The position numbers were made by a program, and so were the translations under genes. Of a stretch of DNA of 64,000 nt, positions 54,087 through 62,792 are shown piece by piece; the first letter of the stretch is position 1, and each line of letters begins with the position of its first letter. The notes below the pieces were generated by a model. The model saw only the letters and a program-made list of their open reading frames with translations, was not told the origin of the DNA and did no database searches. The DNA is from Luteibacter jiangsuensis (GTDB lineage: Bacteria > Pseudomonadota > Gammaproteobacteria > Xanthomonadales > Rhodanobacteraceae): NCBI RefSeq assembly GCF_030812295.1, contig NZ_JAUSSK010000001.1, forward strand, positions 186,001 through 250,000, read 5' to 3'.

Positions 54087-54723
54087 GGCCGGTCAACGCG
54101 GTCATGGCGAGCACGACGAACACCGGCAGCCACAGGGCGCGGCCCGACCAGGGGCCGAACAAGACGGCGCCACAGGCGCCGCCGGCGATGAAGGTGCCGA
54201 TGACGACGACACAGATGCCCGCACGCCGCGGGTCGTAAGCGGCACCCCGCAAGCGTTGGCCCAGGGCGATGCCCAGGTCGGTGAACATGCCGGTGAGATG
54301 GGATGTGCGCAGCACGGCGCCGGTGACCAGCGAACTCGCCCCGTTCTGGAGTCCGATGGCGAGGCTGCAAAGGCAGGTTCCGATGGTCGAATTGGCGTCG
54401 AGCGTATGTGCCGCCAACGCGAGCAATGCCGCCTCGGAGCCCAGGACCGCCACCGAAGCGGCGCCACGTGCCCAGCGTTCGCTGCGGATGACCCAGGCAC
54501 TGACGGCGCAGCCCAGTGTGAACAGGCCCATGATGGCCAGGGCGTGGAGCAAAAGCCACACATCCGCGGTGCCGATGCCGATGGCGGCCTCGGTCGATAT
54601 ACCGGTGAGGTGGGTTACCCCACCGTGACGCAGGGCGAGCAGGGCGATGGCATTGGTGGCGCCGGCGGCGAACGGAAGCACGGCGGCCCAACTCCATACC
54701 CAACGAGGAAAGGAGGGGATCAT
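54043..54723 (-). CDS. DUF1275/YoaK-family membrane protein
   Basis: 226 residues from ATG at 54723. Six to seven membrane helices; LPFAAGATNAIALLAL, LTGISTEAAIGIG, LCSLAIGLQNGASSLVTGAVLRTSHLTGMFTDLGIALGQ (in pieces) are the DUF1275 signature. Family function is unknown, possibly transport. The start has no strong ribosome site; an upstream ATG at 54777 would add a polar stretch not typical of the family. Confidence 0.85.
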   Translation of the reverse strand: MIPSFPRWVWSWAAVLPFAAGATNAIALLALRHGGVTHLTGISTEAAIGIGTADVWLLLHALAIMGLFTLGCAVSAWVIRSERWARGAASVAVLGSEAALLALAAHTLDANSTIGTCLCSLAIGLQNGASSLVTGAVLRTSHLTGMFTDLGIALGQRLRGAAYDPRRAGICVVVIGTFIAGGACGAVLFGPWSGRALWLPVFVVLAMTALTGLRLLPRQGRNPPAA

Positions 54724-54760
54724 CGGGGCACTGGGTTTTCTATCATGCCCCCTAGTGTCG

Positions 54761-54795
54761 CACGGTCGCGAAGCCATCGCGGCATCGCGACCGTG
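54761..54795 (-). terminator. Hairpin after the chitinase gene
   Basis: CACGGTCGCGA at 54761-54771 pairs perfectly with TCGCGACCGTG at 54785-54795 (11 bp, loop 13), beginning six bases after the chitinase stop at 54802. A strong 3'-end hairpin for that gene; no U-run follows on the minus strand. Confidence 0.6.
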
Positions 54796-54801
54796 TGGCC
54801 G

Positions 54802-56097
54802 TCACTTGCCGAGGTTGCTCAGGAAACGCCGGGTGTATTGCAGCACGCTGGTGCTGGGCACGGAGTTGCAGGTGGGCGAGGCGAATCCACCCGAGCAAGG
54901 GTTGTCGCGGTCGAGCGACCAGAAGTGCAGGCCGGCCAGCTTGTTCGCGACGGCATAGTTGGTGACCGTATCGATATCGGCGACGGTGAAGGTCTCGCTC
55001 GAGACGTCGTTCACGCCGATCATCGGGGTGATCTCGATCTTGCTCAGCGGGATGCCATAGGTGTGTTGCAGGTTGGTCACCGCCTGGATCGCCGATTGTC
55101 CCATGTCACAGCTGCCGTTCTTCACCACGCAAATGCCCGGACCGGCCGAACCGTAATCCATGGTCATGAGGTTGATGGTGTAGTTTTTCAGGCCGGACGC
55201 CTTCACGGCGCGTACCACCGCGTCGCCGGTGGCATTCACGCCGCCGTAGCTGCCGTCGGAGGCAGCCAGCGTGGCGAGGGTGAAGGAGAAGCGCAGGTTC
55301 GGGTAGAGGCTTTCGGCGTAGACGGCGTTGCTGACCAGGGCGTTGAGCTGTGCCGGGGTTTGTCCGCTTTCGATGTCGAAGTCGATGCCGACCATGTGCG
55401 AGGTCATGTACGTGGAGAGGAACTTCGCCATGCCCGTGGCGCTGCCGCACGTGAATACGCCCGCCTGGCCGCCGGTGGATACGACATAGTTCACACCCGC
55501 GCTGTTCAGGCGCGCGATATTGGCGCTGGCAAAGGCCGCGGCCGGCACGCCGCCCCAGTTCTCGCTTCCGCATTCCCCTGTGGCGAAGGCCAGTGTGATC
55601 GCACCGAGGTTCGGCACCTGGGTGGAGACGAGGCTGCCGCTGCCCACGACCGGCAGACGCGTGCCGGTCACCATCGTCGACATGATGTTGGTATTCCAGT
55701 CGAGGTTGATGGTGATGTCCTTGTAGGGACTGAAGAGCAGGTCGCCGCTGGTCGGAGGCGGATTGTCCGGTGGCGGGTTGTCGGGCGGCGGCGTGTCACC
55801 GCCGGTACACGAACCCTGCGAGGTCCATGGTTGTCCCGATCCGCTGCCACCGTTGTTGGTGGCGGGGTCGTTGCCTTGTGTCCACCAGTTGGCGACATAG
55901 TTGGTGCCGTTCTCGCTGGCCGCGTTGCCGGCGGTATAGACCGCCGTCGCGTTCCACGCGGCGGCGCAGGCACCGGCCGCGTGGGCCCGTTGCACCGGCA
56001 CCACCGAGGAGAGGGCGATGGCGATAGCCAGCCCCAGCGTGCCCGAACACCCACCGATAACCGCACGAGACCGCACACCGGATGTCTTCATGAACAT
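54802..56097 (-). CDS. Secreted GH18 chitinase with chitin-binding module
   Basis: 431 residues from ATG at 56097 with AGGAGG seven bases upstream. Signal peptide to QRAHAAG; a CBM5/12-like module (about 42-95; CAAAWNATAVYTAGN, YVANWWTQGNDPAT); a proline linker with repeated PPPDN; then the GH18 barrel. The catalytic DxxDxDxE-type line appears as GIDFDIES (near residue 245), followed by MTMDYG and HFWSLDRDNPC. It cleaves chitin outside the cell. The operator-like palindrome at 56230 suggests control by a GlcNAc-responsive LacI-type regulator. Stand-alone gene with its own hairpin terminator. Confidence 0.9.
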   Translation of the reverse strand: MFMKTSGVRSRAVIGGCSGTLGLAIAIALSSVVPVQRAHAAGACAAAWNATAVYTAGNAASENGTNYVANWWTQGNDPATNNGGSGSGQPWTSQGSCTGGDTPPPDNPPPDNPPPTSGDLLFSPYKDITINLDWNTNIMSTMVTGTRLPVVGSGSLVSTQVPNLGAITLAFATGECGSENWGGVPAAAFASANIARLNSAGVNYVVSTGGQAGVFTCGSATGMAKFLSTYMTSHMVGIDFDIESGQTPAQLNALVSNAVYAESLYPNLRFSFTLATLAASDGSYGGVNATGDAVVRAVKASGLKNYTINLMTMDYGSAGPGICVVKNGSCDMGQSAIQAVTNLQHTYGIPLSKIEITPMIGVNDVSSETFTVADIDTVTNYAVANKLAGLHFWSLDRDNPCSGGFASPTCNSVPSTSVLQYTRRFLSNLGK

Positions 56098-56226
56098 GGA
56101 GCGCCTCCTGATCGAGAGTAGTTGGAAGGGGCTCGCCGGCCCACGGCCCATGCCGTGTCCCCCGTTCCCCTGACTGCGTCCCTGCGCTGAACAACCACGA
56201 CGAAACGCGGGTCCGGTTTAGTCCCG

Positions 56227-56245
56227 AATGACAACGTTGTCTATT
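56227..56245. promoter_or_regulatory. NagR-like operator upstream of the chitinase gene
   Basis: AATGACAACGTTGTC followed by TATT contains a perfect 12-bp palindrome GACAACGTTGTC (56230-56241) with the central CG typical of LacI-family operators. From memory it closely matches the NagR box described for Xanthomonas (AATGACARCGYTGTCATT), with two mismatches at the right end. It lies 130-148 bp upstream of the chitinase ATG. A half-copy, AATGACAACG, occurs at 56415-56424. Confidence 0.6.
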
Positions 56246-56351
56246 TGCAATGCGGCGAAGTGTGACGCCCGGCGTGAAGCGCGTTTAACGAATCCATGGC
56301 GCACTGCGGCGGATATCCGGCCATGTATGGCGGTAGTCCGGGCGCGCAAGG

Positions 56352-56388
56352 CCGGAGGGACCTGATGCGGTGCATCAGGTCCCTCCGG
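56352..56388. terminator. 17-bp perfect hairpin between the DUF1080 and chitinase genes
   Basis: CCGGAGGGACCTGATGC (56352-56368) pairs without mismatch with 56372-56388 around a 3-base loop. It is 60 bp past the DUF1080 stop, so it probably ends that transcript and insulates the chitinase promoter. No T-run on either strand. The rest of the 350-bp gap (56098-56447) holds the operator site and no gene. Confidence 0.65.
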
Positions 56389-56447
56389 GGCTCATGACCT
56401 GTCGAATGTCCTCGAATGACAACGAAGGTCAAGAATCAGGTGAGGAA

Positions 56448-57170
56448 TCAGTCCAATTCCTTGATCCGGATGTTCCGGTAGGAGATCCGGATCGGCTCGA
56501 TGCCCTTGTCTTCGCCGCCTTGCAGGGAAACGTGCCCCTTATGGAAGCGGGCGAAATCGGGCATCCGGGCGAACTTGGTCTTCGCGACGAGGGCGTTCCA
56601 CTCGGGGGTCCATAGCGTCGTGTCGACGGTCTTGTGGCCGTTCTGGAAGAACTGCACATGGCCGTGGTCGACGATGATCTCCACCGCGTTCCAGTTGCCA
56701 TGCTCCTTGACGTTCTCGATGTCGGAGGAGATGAGGTCGAACAGGTCACCCGATCGTTCGTACAGCGTATAGCTGTCTGGCTTGGTGCAGACCAGGTCCG
56801 CAATCTGCATTTCAGGGCCGGTTTCCCAGGTCTCGTGGTATTTCGGCGACTCCTGCACGTCGAACATGATGCCGGCGTCGGCGCAGGGCGTCATCGTCCA
56901 TTCGAGCTTGAGGTCGAAGTTCTCGTATTCCTTGTCGGTGACGAGGTCGGCGAAATCGCGTGCGGGTGCCTTCAGGTCGCGTTGGAGCTGGATGGTGCCG
57001 TCGACGACCCCCCAATCCTTGCCGACGCCTTTCTGTCCGAACGAATGCCATCCGGCAAGCGTCTTGCCATCGAACAGCGGGGTCCAGCCCTGGTCCTTGT
57101 CCGTGGCATGCACGGGCAGGATGGCCAGACAGCAGGCCATCGCGGTGATCTTCAAGCGATTGCGAATCAT
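56448..57170 (-). CDS. Secreted DUF1080 (3-keto-glycoside hydrolase-like) protein
   Basis: 240 residues from ATG at 57170 with GGAG upstream. Signal peptide MIRNRLKITAMACCLAILPVHA. The DUF1080 jelly-roll is clear: GWTPLFDGKTLAGWHSFG, DFADLVTDKEYENFDLKLEW, NWNAVEIIVDHGHVQFFQNG and ISYRNIRIKEL (in pieces). Some members hydrolyse 3-keto-disaccharides; others only bind glycans. It may be part of glycan degradation with the neighbouring chitinase, although a strong hairpin separates them. Confidence 0.88.
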   Translation of the reverse strand: MIRNRLKITAMACCLAILPVHATDKDQGWTPLFDGKTLAGWHSFGQKGVGKDWGVVDGTIQLQRDLKAPARDFADLVTDKEYENFDLKLEWTMTPCADAGIMFDVQESPKYHETWETGPEMQIADLVCTKPDSYTLYERSGDLFDLISSDIENVKEHGNWNAVEIIVDHGHVQFFQNGHKTVDTTLWTPEWNALVAKTKFARMPDFARFHKGHVSLQGGEDKGIEPIRISYRNIRIKELD

Positions 57171-57270
57171 GGGAAGCTCCGGGGAGTGGGACGGCGAGCG
57201 TAACGCACCCGGCAAGCGATGCCATGCGCAGAGGTATGGACGTCTGGACTTCCATGCGCCGACGGGTGGT

Positions 57271-58089
57271 TCAGCCGATCTTGCGGTGGTTCGTCAGCTC
57301 CTGGCGGATCTGCTCCAGCAATGGTGCGACGGCTTGCGGCTCGTGCAACGAACGAAGCGCCGTGCGCAGCGCCCGGAGGTCTTGCTTCGCGCCAAGGGCG
57401 TCGGAGAGCTTCGACATGGCGTTGGCCGCGGCCTTGCTCTGGCGAGCGTGGTGGTGCGACGACTTGCCGGTTGCCTTCAACGCCTTGCGCCAGGCGTCCA
57501 GTTGCATGCGCAGGCGTCGCGCACGGCGGCGCCAGCGATGCAGGTTGACCGGCGACGGCTTATGGGATGCGCGCTTTTGCGCTTTGGCGACGCGTCGCTC
57601 CGTACGGGCGATCGCTCGTTCGACGGTGTCGCGATCCACCTCTTGCCATGGCAGGGCTTCGATCACTCCCGCGAGATCGCGCAACTCGCGGCGTCGCTTG
57701 AGGAAGCGCGGGTCCTTGGCCAAGACAGTGGCAAGCCGCCCTTCGCTCCGGTGTTCCAGGGCGTCGATGGCATGTTGCCACTCGGGAGAGGGCGCGGGAC
57801 CCGCCACCGTGCGAGCCATGTTGACCGCCACATAGGCATCCCGCAGCGGCGACAACCCGGTGGCAAGGCGCCCGAGGGTTGCGTCGATCGACGGCAGCGA
57901 TTCGGCGAATGGCTCCGCCGCAAGGGCGAGCAGGCTCTTCAGGCGGCGAATGGCCTTTCGTGCCTCATGGACGCCGCGATGGCGCCGTTTCGCGTCCGCC
58001 AGGGCGCGCATGGCCATGCGGCACTCCCTCGCCGCGAGGGAAGCGAGGGCTTCGGCGATGGTCGGCGTGGTGGTTTGGGGCATGCGCAT
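57271..58089 (-). CDS. CHAD-domain protein
   Basis: 272 residues from ATG at 58089 (MRMPQTTT); the ATG at 58083 is equally possible and no ribosome site decides. Almost the whole protein is a CHAD helical bundle rich in Arg, Lys and His: HRGVHEARKAIRRLKSLL, LRDAYVAVNMAR, NLHRWRRRARRLRMQLDAWRK and SDALGAKQDLRALR (in pieces). CHAD domains bind inorganic polyphosphate and localise to polyphosphate granules. No CYTH triphosphatase partner is seen next to it. Confidence 0.88.
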   Translation of the reverse strand: MRMPQTTTPTIAEALASLAARECRMAMRALADAKRRHRGVHEARKAIRRLKSLLALAAEPFAESLPSIDATLGRLATGLSPLRDAYVAVNMARTVAGPAPSPEWQHAIDALEHRSEGRLATVLAKDPRFLKRRRELRDLAGVIEALPWQEVDRDTVERAIARTERRVAKAQKRASHKPSPVNLHRWRRRARRLRMQLDAWRKALKATGKSSHHHARQSKAAANAMSKLSDALGAKQDLRALRTALRSLHEPQAVAPLLEQIRQELTNHRKIG

Positions 58090-58170
58090 TAAATAGCAAA
58101 GTCGACGTCTCGGCACGCCGTGCCATCGCTGCCTGCGGGAGATCTTGTGCTGTTACGCGCGCGCCTTCGA

Positions 58171-58542
58171 TCAGCCAGCGGCGTCGGTGTCACCCGAATC
58201 GGCATCCGCGTCGAGTACCTTGCGCCGACGCCGTGGCTTCGGTTCACTGGCGGCGATCAGGGCTTGCAGGTAGGCGACGCCTTCCTCCTGGGGGAACCAC
58301 GACACCACATCGGCGACCGTGAGGCCGTGGCGCAGGCGCAAGGCCTCGAACTCCGCACGGGCACCGGCCAGGGGGTCGACCTTGGGTGGACGCCCGCGGC
58401 GCTTGGGGGCGGCCGGTTCGGGAGCCGCCGCCTTGGGAGGCGCGGGATCGGCTGCAGGAGGCTTGCTTCCCGAGGCCTGACGGTCGAGAGCGGCAAGTTC
58501 CTCCTGGAACTGCTTGAAGTCGTATTTGCCGGACGAGTTCAT
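58171..58542 (-). CDS. AT-hook nucleoid-type small protein
   Basis: 123 residues. N-terminal short helix (YDFKQFQEELAALDRQ), a proline/alanine spacer, the AT-hook RRGRPPK at about 48-54, a second helical part (GARAEFEALRLRHGLTVADVVSWFPQEEG, in pieces) and a basic-then-acidic tail (PKPRRRRKVLDADADS). This suggests a DNA-binding, possibly nucleoid-associated protein that prefers AT-rich minor grooves. It resembles short H-NS-like proteins in size only; no named family assigned. Confidence 0.6.
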   Translation of the reverse strand: MNSSGKYDFKQFQEELAALDRQASGSKPPAADPAPPKAAAPEPAAPKRRGRPPKVDPLAGARAEFEALRLRHGLTVADVVSWFPQEEGVAYLQALIAASEPKPRRRRKVLDADADSGDTDAAG

Positions 58543-58677
58543 CGTGCTGCTTGGAGCCGGAGGAATGCCTATTGTGGCACGGTCGTCCGTTCCCGGCTTG
58601 AGATTGGCAGCCGAATTACCGTGACGACTATGTGATCAACACAACGCAAGTGGCTGCGGCGTAAGGCAACGTCGAAC

Positions 58678-58723
58678 TTATCCACATGGTTATGCAGGTG
58701 CTTTCCACAGCGCCTGTGGATAT
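58678..58723. promoter_or_regulatory. DnaA-box cluster
   Basis: A perfect DnaA box TTATCCACA at 58678-58686, a one-mismatch box CTTTCCACA at 58701-58709 and an inverted ATATCCACA (written TGTGGATAT at 58715-58723) lie within 46 bp. The last two form a 7-bp hairpin TCCACAG/CTGTGGA (58704-58720), three bases after the dioxygenase stop on its strand. The gap 58543-58722 has no gene. Could bind DnaA, or simply be the dioxygenase terminator. Confidence 0.5.
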
Positions 58724-59490
58724 CAGGAGACGCCAGCCCCTGCGCCGGTGGAGGTATCCTCGGCGTCGCGGAAGGTCACGACCAGCACATCGCGATGCGA
58801 CGCCTTCGCCGGGTCCAGCGGCGTGACCGGCGTTACCCCGTGGAACACCCTTGGATCGTGGATCAGCGCTGCATCGAGCGGTTGAGCCAGGGTGAACTCG
58901 CCCAGGGCCCGCCCGTCGGGGGCATGGATGGTGGTGGTTCCGCTGGCGATGTTCTCCCGGTCCACCAGTAGCACGAGCACATAGTCGACGCCGTCGCGAT
59001 GGCTGCCTTCAGGGGTGGGCTCACCCGCCGCGCCGGCCGTGGCCTCGATGCGGAACTGGTGCACCTCGACATGCCATTGACCGACCTCGGGAGACAGTCC
59101 GCCAAAGAAGTCGCGGCAGAAGTCGAGGATCGCGCTCATCGTGGCACCGGTGGCGATCTCCGGAAGCACAGGCTCGAACCAACGTGCGATGTCGCCCTGA
59201 AGACGGTTGTAGGCGAGGGTCTGGAAATGCGCCTGGTGCGGCCTCGGCTCGACATGGCCGAAGCGGGACGCGGCGAAGATTGCGTGGCGGCGGCGTCGAA
59301 AACGTCCCGTGGCGGCCAGATAGGTGTCCGGCTCGAGCGCGTTCCAGCTGGCGACGAACGCCTCCCAATCGCTCAGCGGCGCCAGGTGTTCGATCAGGGC
59401 ACGCATGTGCGGACCATGCACGAAGGCGAACCCCTCGTCCCGGACCTGGTCGTGGAGGGTTGTTTCGCTGACTTCGAGGGGCGCGTTCAT
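58723..59490 (-). CDS. 2OG-Fe dioxygenase family protein (PF10014-like)
   Basis: 255 residues from ATG at 59490. The family core is visible: HQFRIEATAGA, then the iron-binding HxD as HRDGVDYVLVLLV, SGTTTIHAPDGR, and the distal His in FHGVTPVTPLDP followed by HRDVLVVTFRD with the 2-oxoglutarate-binding arginine. Relatives include L-isoleucine 4-hydroxylase, so a free amino acid is a likely substrate. An upstream in-frame extension is rejected for lack of a ribosome site. 70 bp from the end of the iron-permease-like gene. Confidence 0.85.
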   Translation of the reverse strand: MNAPLEVSETTLHDQVRDEGFAFVHGPHMRALIEHLAPLSDWEAFVASWNALEPDTYLAATGRFRRRRHAIFAASRFGHVEPRPHQAHFQTLAYNRLQGDIARWFEPVLPEIATGATMSAILDFCRDFFGGLSPEVGQWHVEVHQFRIEATAGAAGEPTPEGSHRDGVDYVLVLLVDRENIASGTTTIHAPDGRALGEFTLAQPLDAALIHDPRVFHGVTPVTPLDPAKASHRDVLVVTFRDAEDTSTGAGAGVS

Positions 59491-59560
59491 GATTTGCAGT
59501 ATACGGCGGTGCCCCATCCCCGCACTGCGGCAAACGGCCCCGGCGGGCATACATCGGGGA

Positions 59561-59980
59561 TCAGGTGGCTTCGTGCTCCGGGTCGCCATCATGCCCCTGG
59601 GCCCTGCGCGCCTTGGCCGCGCGACGTGTGTAGTGGGCACGGATCTTGTCGAGGGTGGCTTCGTCCAGTTCCTCCAGGTCGAGCAAGGCGGGGTTGGCTC
59701 CGTTCAACGCATTGATCAGCTCGTCGAGCTTGATCTGCATCGCGGCCGTGTCACGGTTCTGGGTGTTCTGGATCAGGAACACCATGAGGAAGGTGACGAT
59801 CGTGGTGCCGGTGTTGATCACCAGTTGCCAGGTGTCGTTGAAGCCGAAGACCGGCCCGGTGACGGCCCAGACCACCACGATGGCCATGGCCGTCACGAAC
59901 GTGGCCGGCTTGCCCGACGCCTTCGCCACGGCCATCGCCAGGCGGGTGAAGAAACTCTGGTCGTTACGGTCGCTTGCCAT
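59561..59980 (-). CDS. Low-affinity iron permease family protein
   Basis: 139 residues from ATG at 59980 with GGGAG upstream. Two membrane helices (about 24-42, FVTAMAIVVVWAVTGP, and about 50-68, LVINTGTTIVTFLMVFLI), then NTQNRDTAAMQIKLDELI, the hallmark of the FET4-like low-affinity iron permease family (PF04120), and a charged tail. The yeast FET4 link is by homology; in bacteria the transport role is unproven. Same direction as the dioxygenase gene, with which it may be co-transcribed. Confidence 0.88.
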   Translation of the reverse strand: MASDRNDQSFFTRLAMAVAKASGKPATFVTAMAIVVVWAVTGPVFGFNDTWQLVINTGTTIVTFLMVFLIQNTQNRDTAAMQIKLDELINALNGANPALLDLEELDEATLDKIRAHYTRRAAKARRAQGHDGDPEHEAT

Positions 59981-60147
59981 GGCCACGTCTCCCGATGTCA
60001 CTTCGCGCGTGCGGCCGAACGGCCACAACGTGCGCAGGGTGTTTCGTGGCTCGTGAAGTACGAGCGAAGAATCGAGGGGTATCGCTCGGCCACCGCATCG
60101 ACGCTGCCGGTGTCGGCCGAATCAAAGGTAAACGGAGCTCGCCGCCG

Positions 60148-61881
60148 CTAGGGAGTACGAAGAGGCTGAGGCTTGTCCAGGGCGGCCAGCAGCGAACCGT
60201 CGCGCTGGTATACATCCGGCTTGTACGCCAGCTTTCCGTCGTCGGCGATATCGACGGTCCAGTAGGCGAGCAGGATCGGTACCGCCGTGGGCAGTGTCAC
60301 GTTCTGCGTCTTCTTCGTGGCGATGCGCTCGTCGATCGCCTGGCGATTCCATTTCTGCTCGTCGTTGAACAACAGCTCCACCAGTTCGAGCGGGCGCTCC
60401 ACGCGGATACATCCGGAGCTCGTATCGCGCTTGGCCTTCTCGAACAGTTCCTGGTGCGGCGTGTCGTGCAGGTAGACGGCGAACGAGTTCGGAAAGCGGA
60501 TGGCCACCCGCCCGAGCGAGTTCCCCGGCCCGGCGTCTTGCCGCAACGTGATTCCCCGCGGGTTGGCCCAGTTCACTTTCGAAGGCGACAGCGTATTCCC
60601 GCTGCTGTCGAGCACCCGGATGCGATTGTTGGCGAGGTAGGCGGGGTTCTTGCGGATCTTCGGCAAGACATCGTTCTTGAGGATGGTGGGCGGGACCGTC
60701 CAGGTCGGGTTGAAGGTGATGTAGGTGATCTGAGAGCGGAAGATCGGCGTGCTGCGGTAGGGCTTGCCGACCTGGACGCGCGATTTCCACACCGGATTGC
60801 CGTCGCGGTAGTAGGTCACCTTGTAGCCCGCGATGTCGACCACGACGAAGGTGCCTTGCAGGGAATGCAGCAACCAGCGCGCCCGTTCGAGGTTGGCCCG
60901 GACCTGGCCGATGCGGTCCTGGATGGACACGTTCAGCGCGGCGATCGTTTCACTGCCCACGTTGCCGTCGGCATCCAGGTACTGGTCGGCCTGGAAGCGT
61001 TTGACCGCGTCGGCCAGTGGGTTGTCGAAGTGCTCGCCCTCGGCGAGCGTCGGGTCCAGGTAACCGCCGGCGACCAGGCGTGTGCGCAACGCGGCGACGC
61101 GGGCATCCTCCATCCCGGGTTTCAGGACGGGGCCGTCCGGTACGTAGGGCCAGCCGCCCTCCGCGGCCGTCGCGCGAAGCTGGGCGAGCGCGTCGCGCAG
61201 CTTCGCGTAAAGCGGGTTTTGCGGCCGGGCGGTGGCGAAGGCCTGGTCGATGCTGCGTTCGTCGATCGAGGTCTGCAGCAAGGTCATGCCTTCCTGCGGA
61301 TCGATCGCGGCGGCATCGAAGTTCCAGGTCGGGTCCAATCGCACCGGATCGACCTTGCCACGGGCCAACTGCACAAGCGCCGTGATGTAGGCCCCGGTAG
61401 CCATCACCTCGAAGTCGGCCCGCCGCTCGGGCGGCGCGCCCTCCCAGTCCGGCGCTTCCACCGTCGCCTTCAATTGGGAGAGGCGGTAATCCTCAGGCAG
61501 CAACCCGTCGCCTTCGACCGATGCGAGCCCCGTCAGCAGCTGCCGGACGTTGGTTTCGTCCGACCAGGCGGCGGCATAGTGGCGCTGCGCGTAGAAATCG
61601 GTCACGGCCTTGCCCAAGGCGGCGTCCTGGGGGGGCAGGGGCCCGCCGTCCAGGGGTGTCATCTGCTGCAACCGCGCGTAGATGGCCTGGGCGAGCGGGT
61701 CGTCCGCGGGCGGGGGCACGGGCGGGCTGGCGGCCGGGGCAGGCTCGGTGACCACGATCGGTGGAGGGGAGGCCGCCGACGAGGGTGGCGATGGCGGCGA
61801 TTGGGCCCAGCCGGAGGTGGAAAGGGCGAAGAACAGCGTGAGTGCGACGCCGAGGCGTGAGGTGCTTGCTTCCATGGTCAT
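60148..61881 (-). CDS. YcbB-type murein L,D-transpeptidase
   Basis: 577 residues from ATG at 61881 (a second ATG two codons on). Signal peptide to STSGWAQ, a Pro/Ser-rich spacer (27-60), the YcbB scaffold domain, a peptidoglycan-binding domain (about 260-325; VKRFQADQYLDADGNVG) and the YkuD catalytic domain (about 350-520). HDTPHQELFEKAKRDTSSGCIRVERP (in pieces) holds the catalytic C491 and the preceding His. It makes 3-3 cross-links in peptidoglycan from the periplasm. Divergent from another L,D-transpeptidase-like gene, 135 bp apart. Confidence 0.92.
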   Translation of the reverse strand: MTMEASTSRLGVALTLFFALSTSGWAQSPPSPPSSAASPPPIVVTEPAPAASPPVPPPADDPLAQAIYARLQQMTPLDGGPLPPQDAALGKAVTDFYAQRHYAAAWSDETNVRQLLTGLASVEGDGLLPEDYRLSQLKATVEAPDWEGAPPERRADFEVMATGAYITALVQLARGKVDPVRLDPTWNFDAAAIDPQEGMTLLQTSIDERSIDQAFATARPQNPLYAKLRDALAQLRATAAEGGWPYVPDGPVLKPGMEDARVAALRTRLVAGGYLDPTLAEGEHFDNPLADAVKRFQADQYLDADGNVGSETIAALNVSIQDRIGQVRANLERARWLLHSLQGTFVVVDIAGYKVTYYRDGNPVWKSRVQVGKPYRSTPIFRSQITYITFNPTWTVPPTILKNDVLPKIRKNPAYLANNRIRVLDSSGNTLSPSKVNWANPRGITLRQDAGPGNSLGRVAIRFPNSFAVYLHDTPHQELFEKAKRDTSSGCIRVERPLELVELLFNDEQKWNRQAIDERIATKKTQNVTLPTAVPILLAYWTVDIADDGKLAYKPDVYQRDGSLLAALDKPQPLRTP

Positions 61882-62016
61882 TCCGGGTGCTTCCTTTATC
61901 GAGCCTTTGATTACCCTACGCTTTCACCTATCTGAATGGCAAAGAAGTGACGGCGTTGTGGTCAATAAATGATCAGCACGTTAGGATGCCCCGTCGTAAC
62001 CCCCTTGGCTGGCCGC

Positions 62017-62739
62017 ATGATTCGACTGTTCCGAACGCTCCTCGCGTCCGCGCCGCTGCTCGGCGCCCTGTTCTTCCTCCCCTCCCAGGTCCATGCCACC
62101 GATTCGCTCGGCGAGGCGTTGTCGCGCCTGGCTCCCGCCGCCGACCCGAAGGTCATCGGACTCGCTGTCCAGGCGGCGGAGTGCGCGCAGACGCAGGGTG
62201 GCCAGCCGGCCGACCGCCTCGCGGTGATCGATTACTCGAAGCCATCGTCGCAGCCGCGCCTGTGGGTGTTCGATACGGTCAATCGCAAGCTGCTGTTCCA
62301 GGAACTGGTGGCGCACGGCAAGAACAGCGGCGATGCGAACGCCACGAAATTCTCCAACGCGCCGGACAGCCTCGCCTCCAGCCTGGGACTGTTCCGCACG
62401 TCGGATACGTATACAGGCAAGAATGGCTATTCGCTTCGCATGAGTGGACTGGAGCCGGGCGTGAACGACCAGGCGATGGCGCGTGCCATCGTGATCCACG
62501 GCGCCGCCTACGTGAACGAGGCGATGGCGAAGGTGGCCGGCCGTATCGGCCGGAGCTGGGGCTGCCCGGCCGTGCGCACCGCCATCGCGCACAAGCTGAT
62601 CGATGCCCTGAAGGGTGGGCAGATGGTGTTCTCGTATTATCCGGACAAGCGCTGGCTGGCCTCTTCGAACTACCTCAAATGCACCAACGGCCAACTGGCG
62701 AAAGCCGAGGCGAACGTCGTCGCACGCGCGGGTACCTGA
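62017..62739 (+). CDS. Murein L,D-transpeptidase catalytic domain protein (YkuD_2)
   Basis: 240 residues from ATG at 62017 (MIRLFRTLL). Signal peptide to QVHA. The YkuD_2 signature is present: VIDYSKPSSQPRLWVFD, VAHGKNSGDANATKFSNAPDS, IVIHGAAYVNE and the catalytic cysteine in RSWGCPAVR (pieces). These enzymes form a branch distinct from YcbB and probably act on peptidoglycan or its lipoprotein links. An in-frame ATG at 61969 would add 16 residues that do not look like a signal. Confidence 0.88.
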   Translation: MIRLFRTLLASAPLLGALFFLPSQVHATDSLGEALSRLAPAADPKVIGLAVQAAECAQTQGGQPADRLAVIDYSKPSSQPRLWVFDTVNRKLLFQELVAHGKNSGDANATKFSNAPDSLASSLGLFRTSDTYTGKNGYSLRMSGLEPGVNDQAMARAIVIHGAAYVNEAMAKVAGRIGRSWGCPAVRTAIAHKLIDALKGGQMVFSYYPDKRWLASSNYLKCTNGQLAKAEANVVARAGT

Positions 62740-62792
62740 TCGCGGTCGCCCCGTCGCGCTAGAATTCCCGGACCCTTACCGTGGAATCCAGC

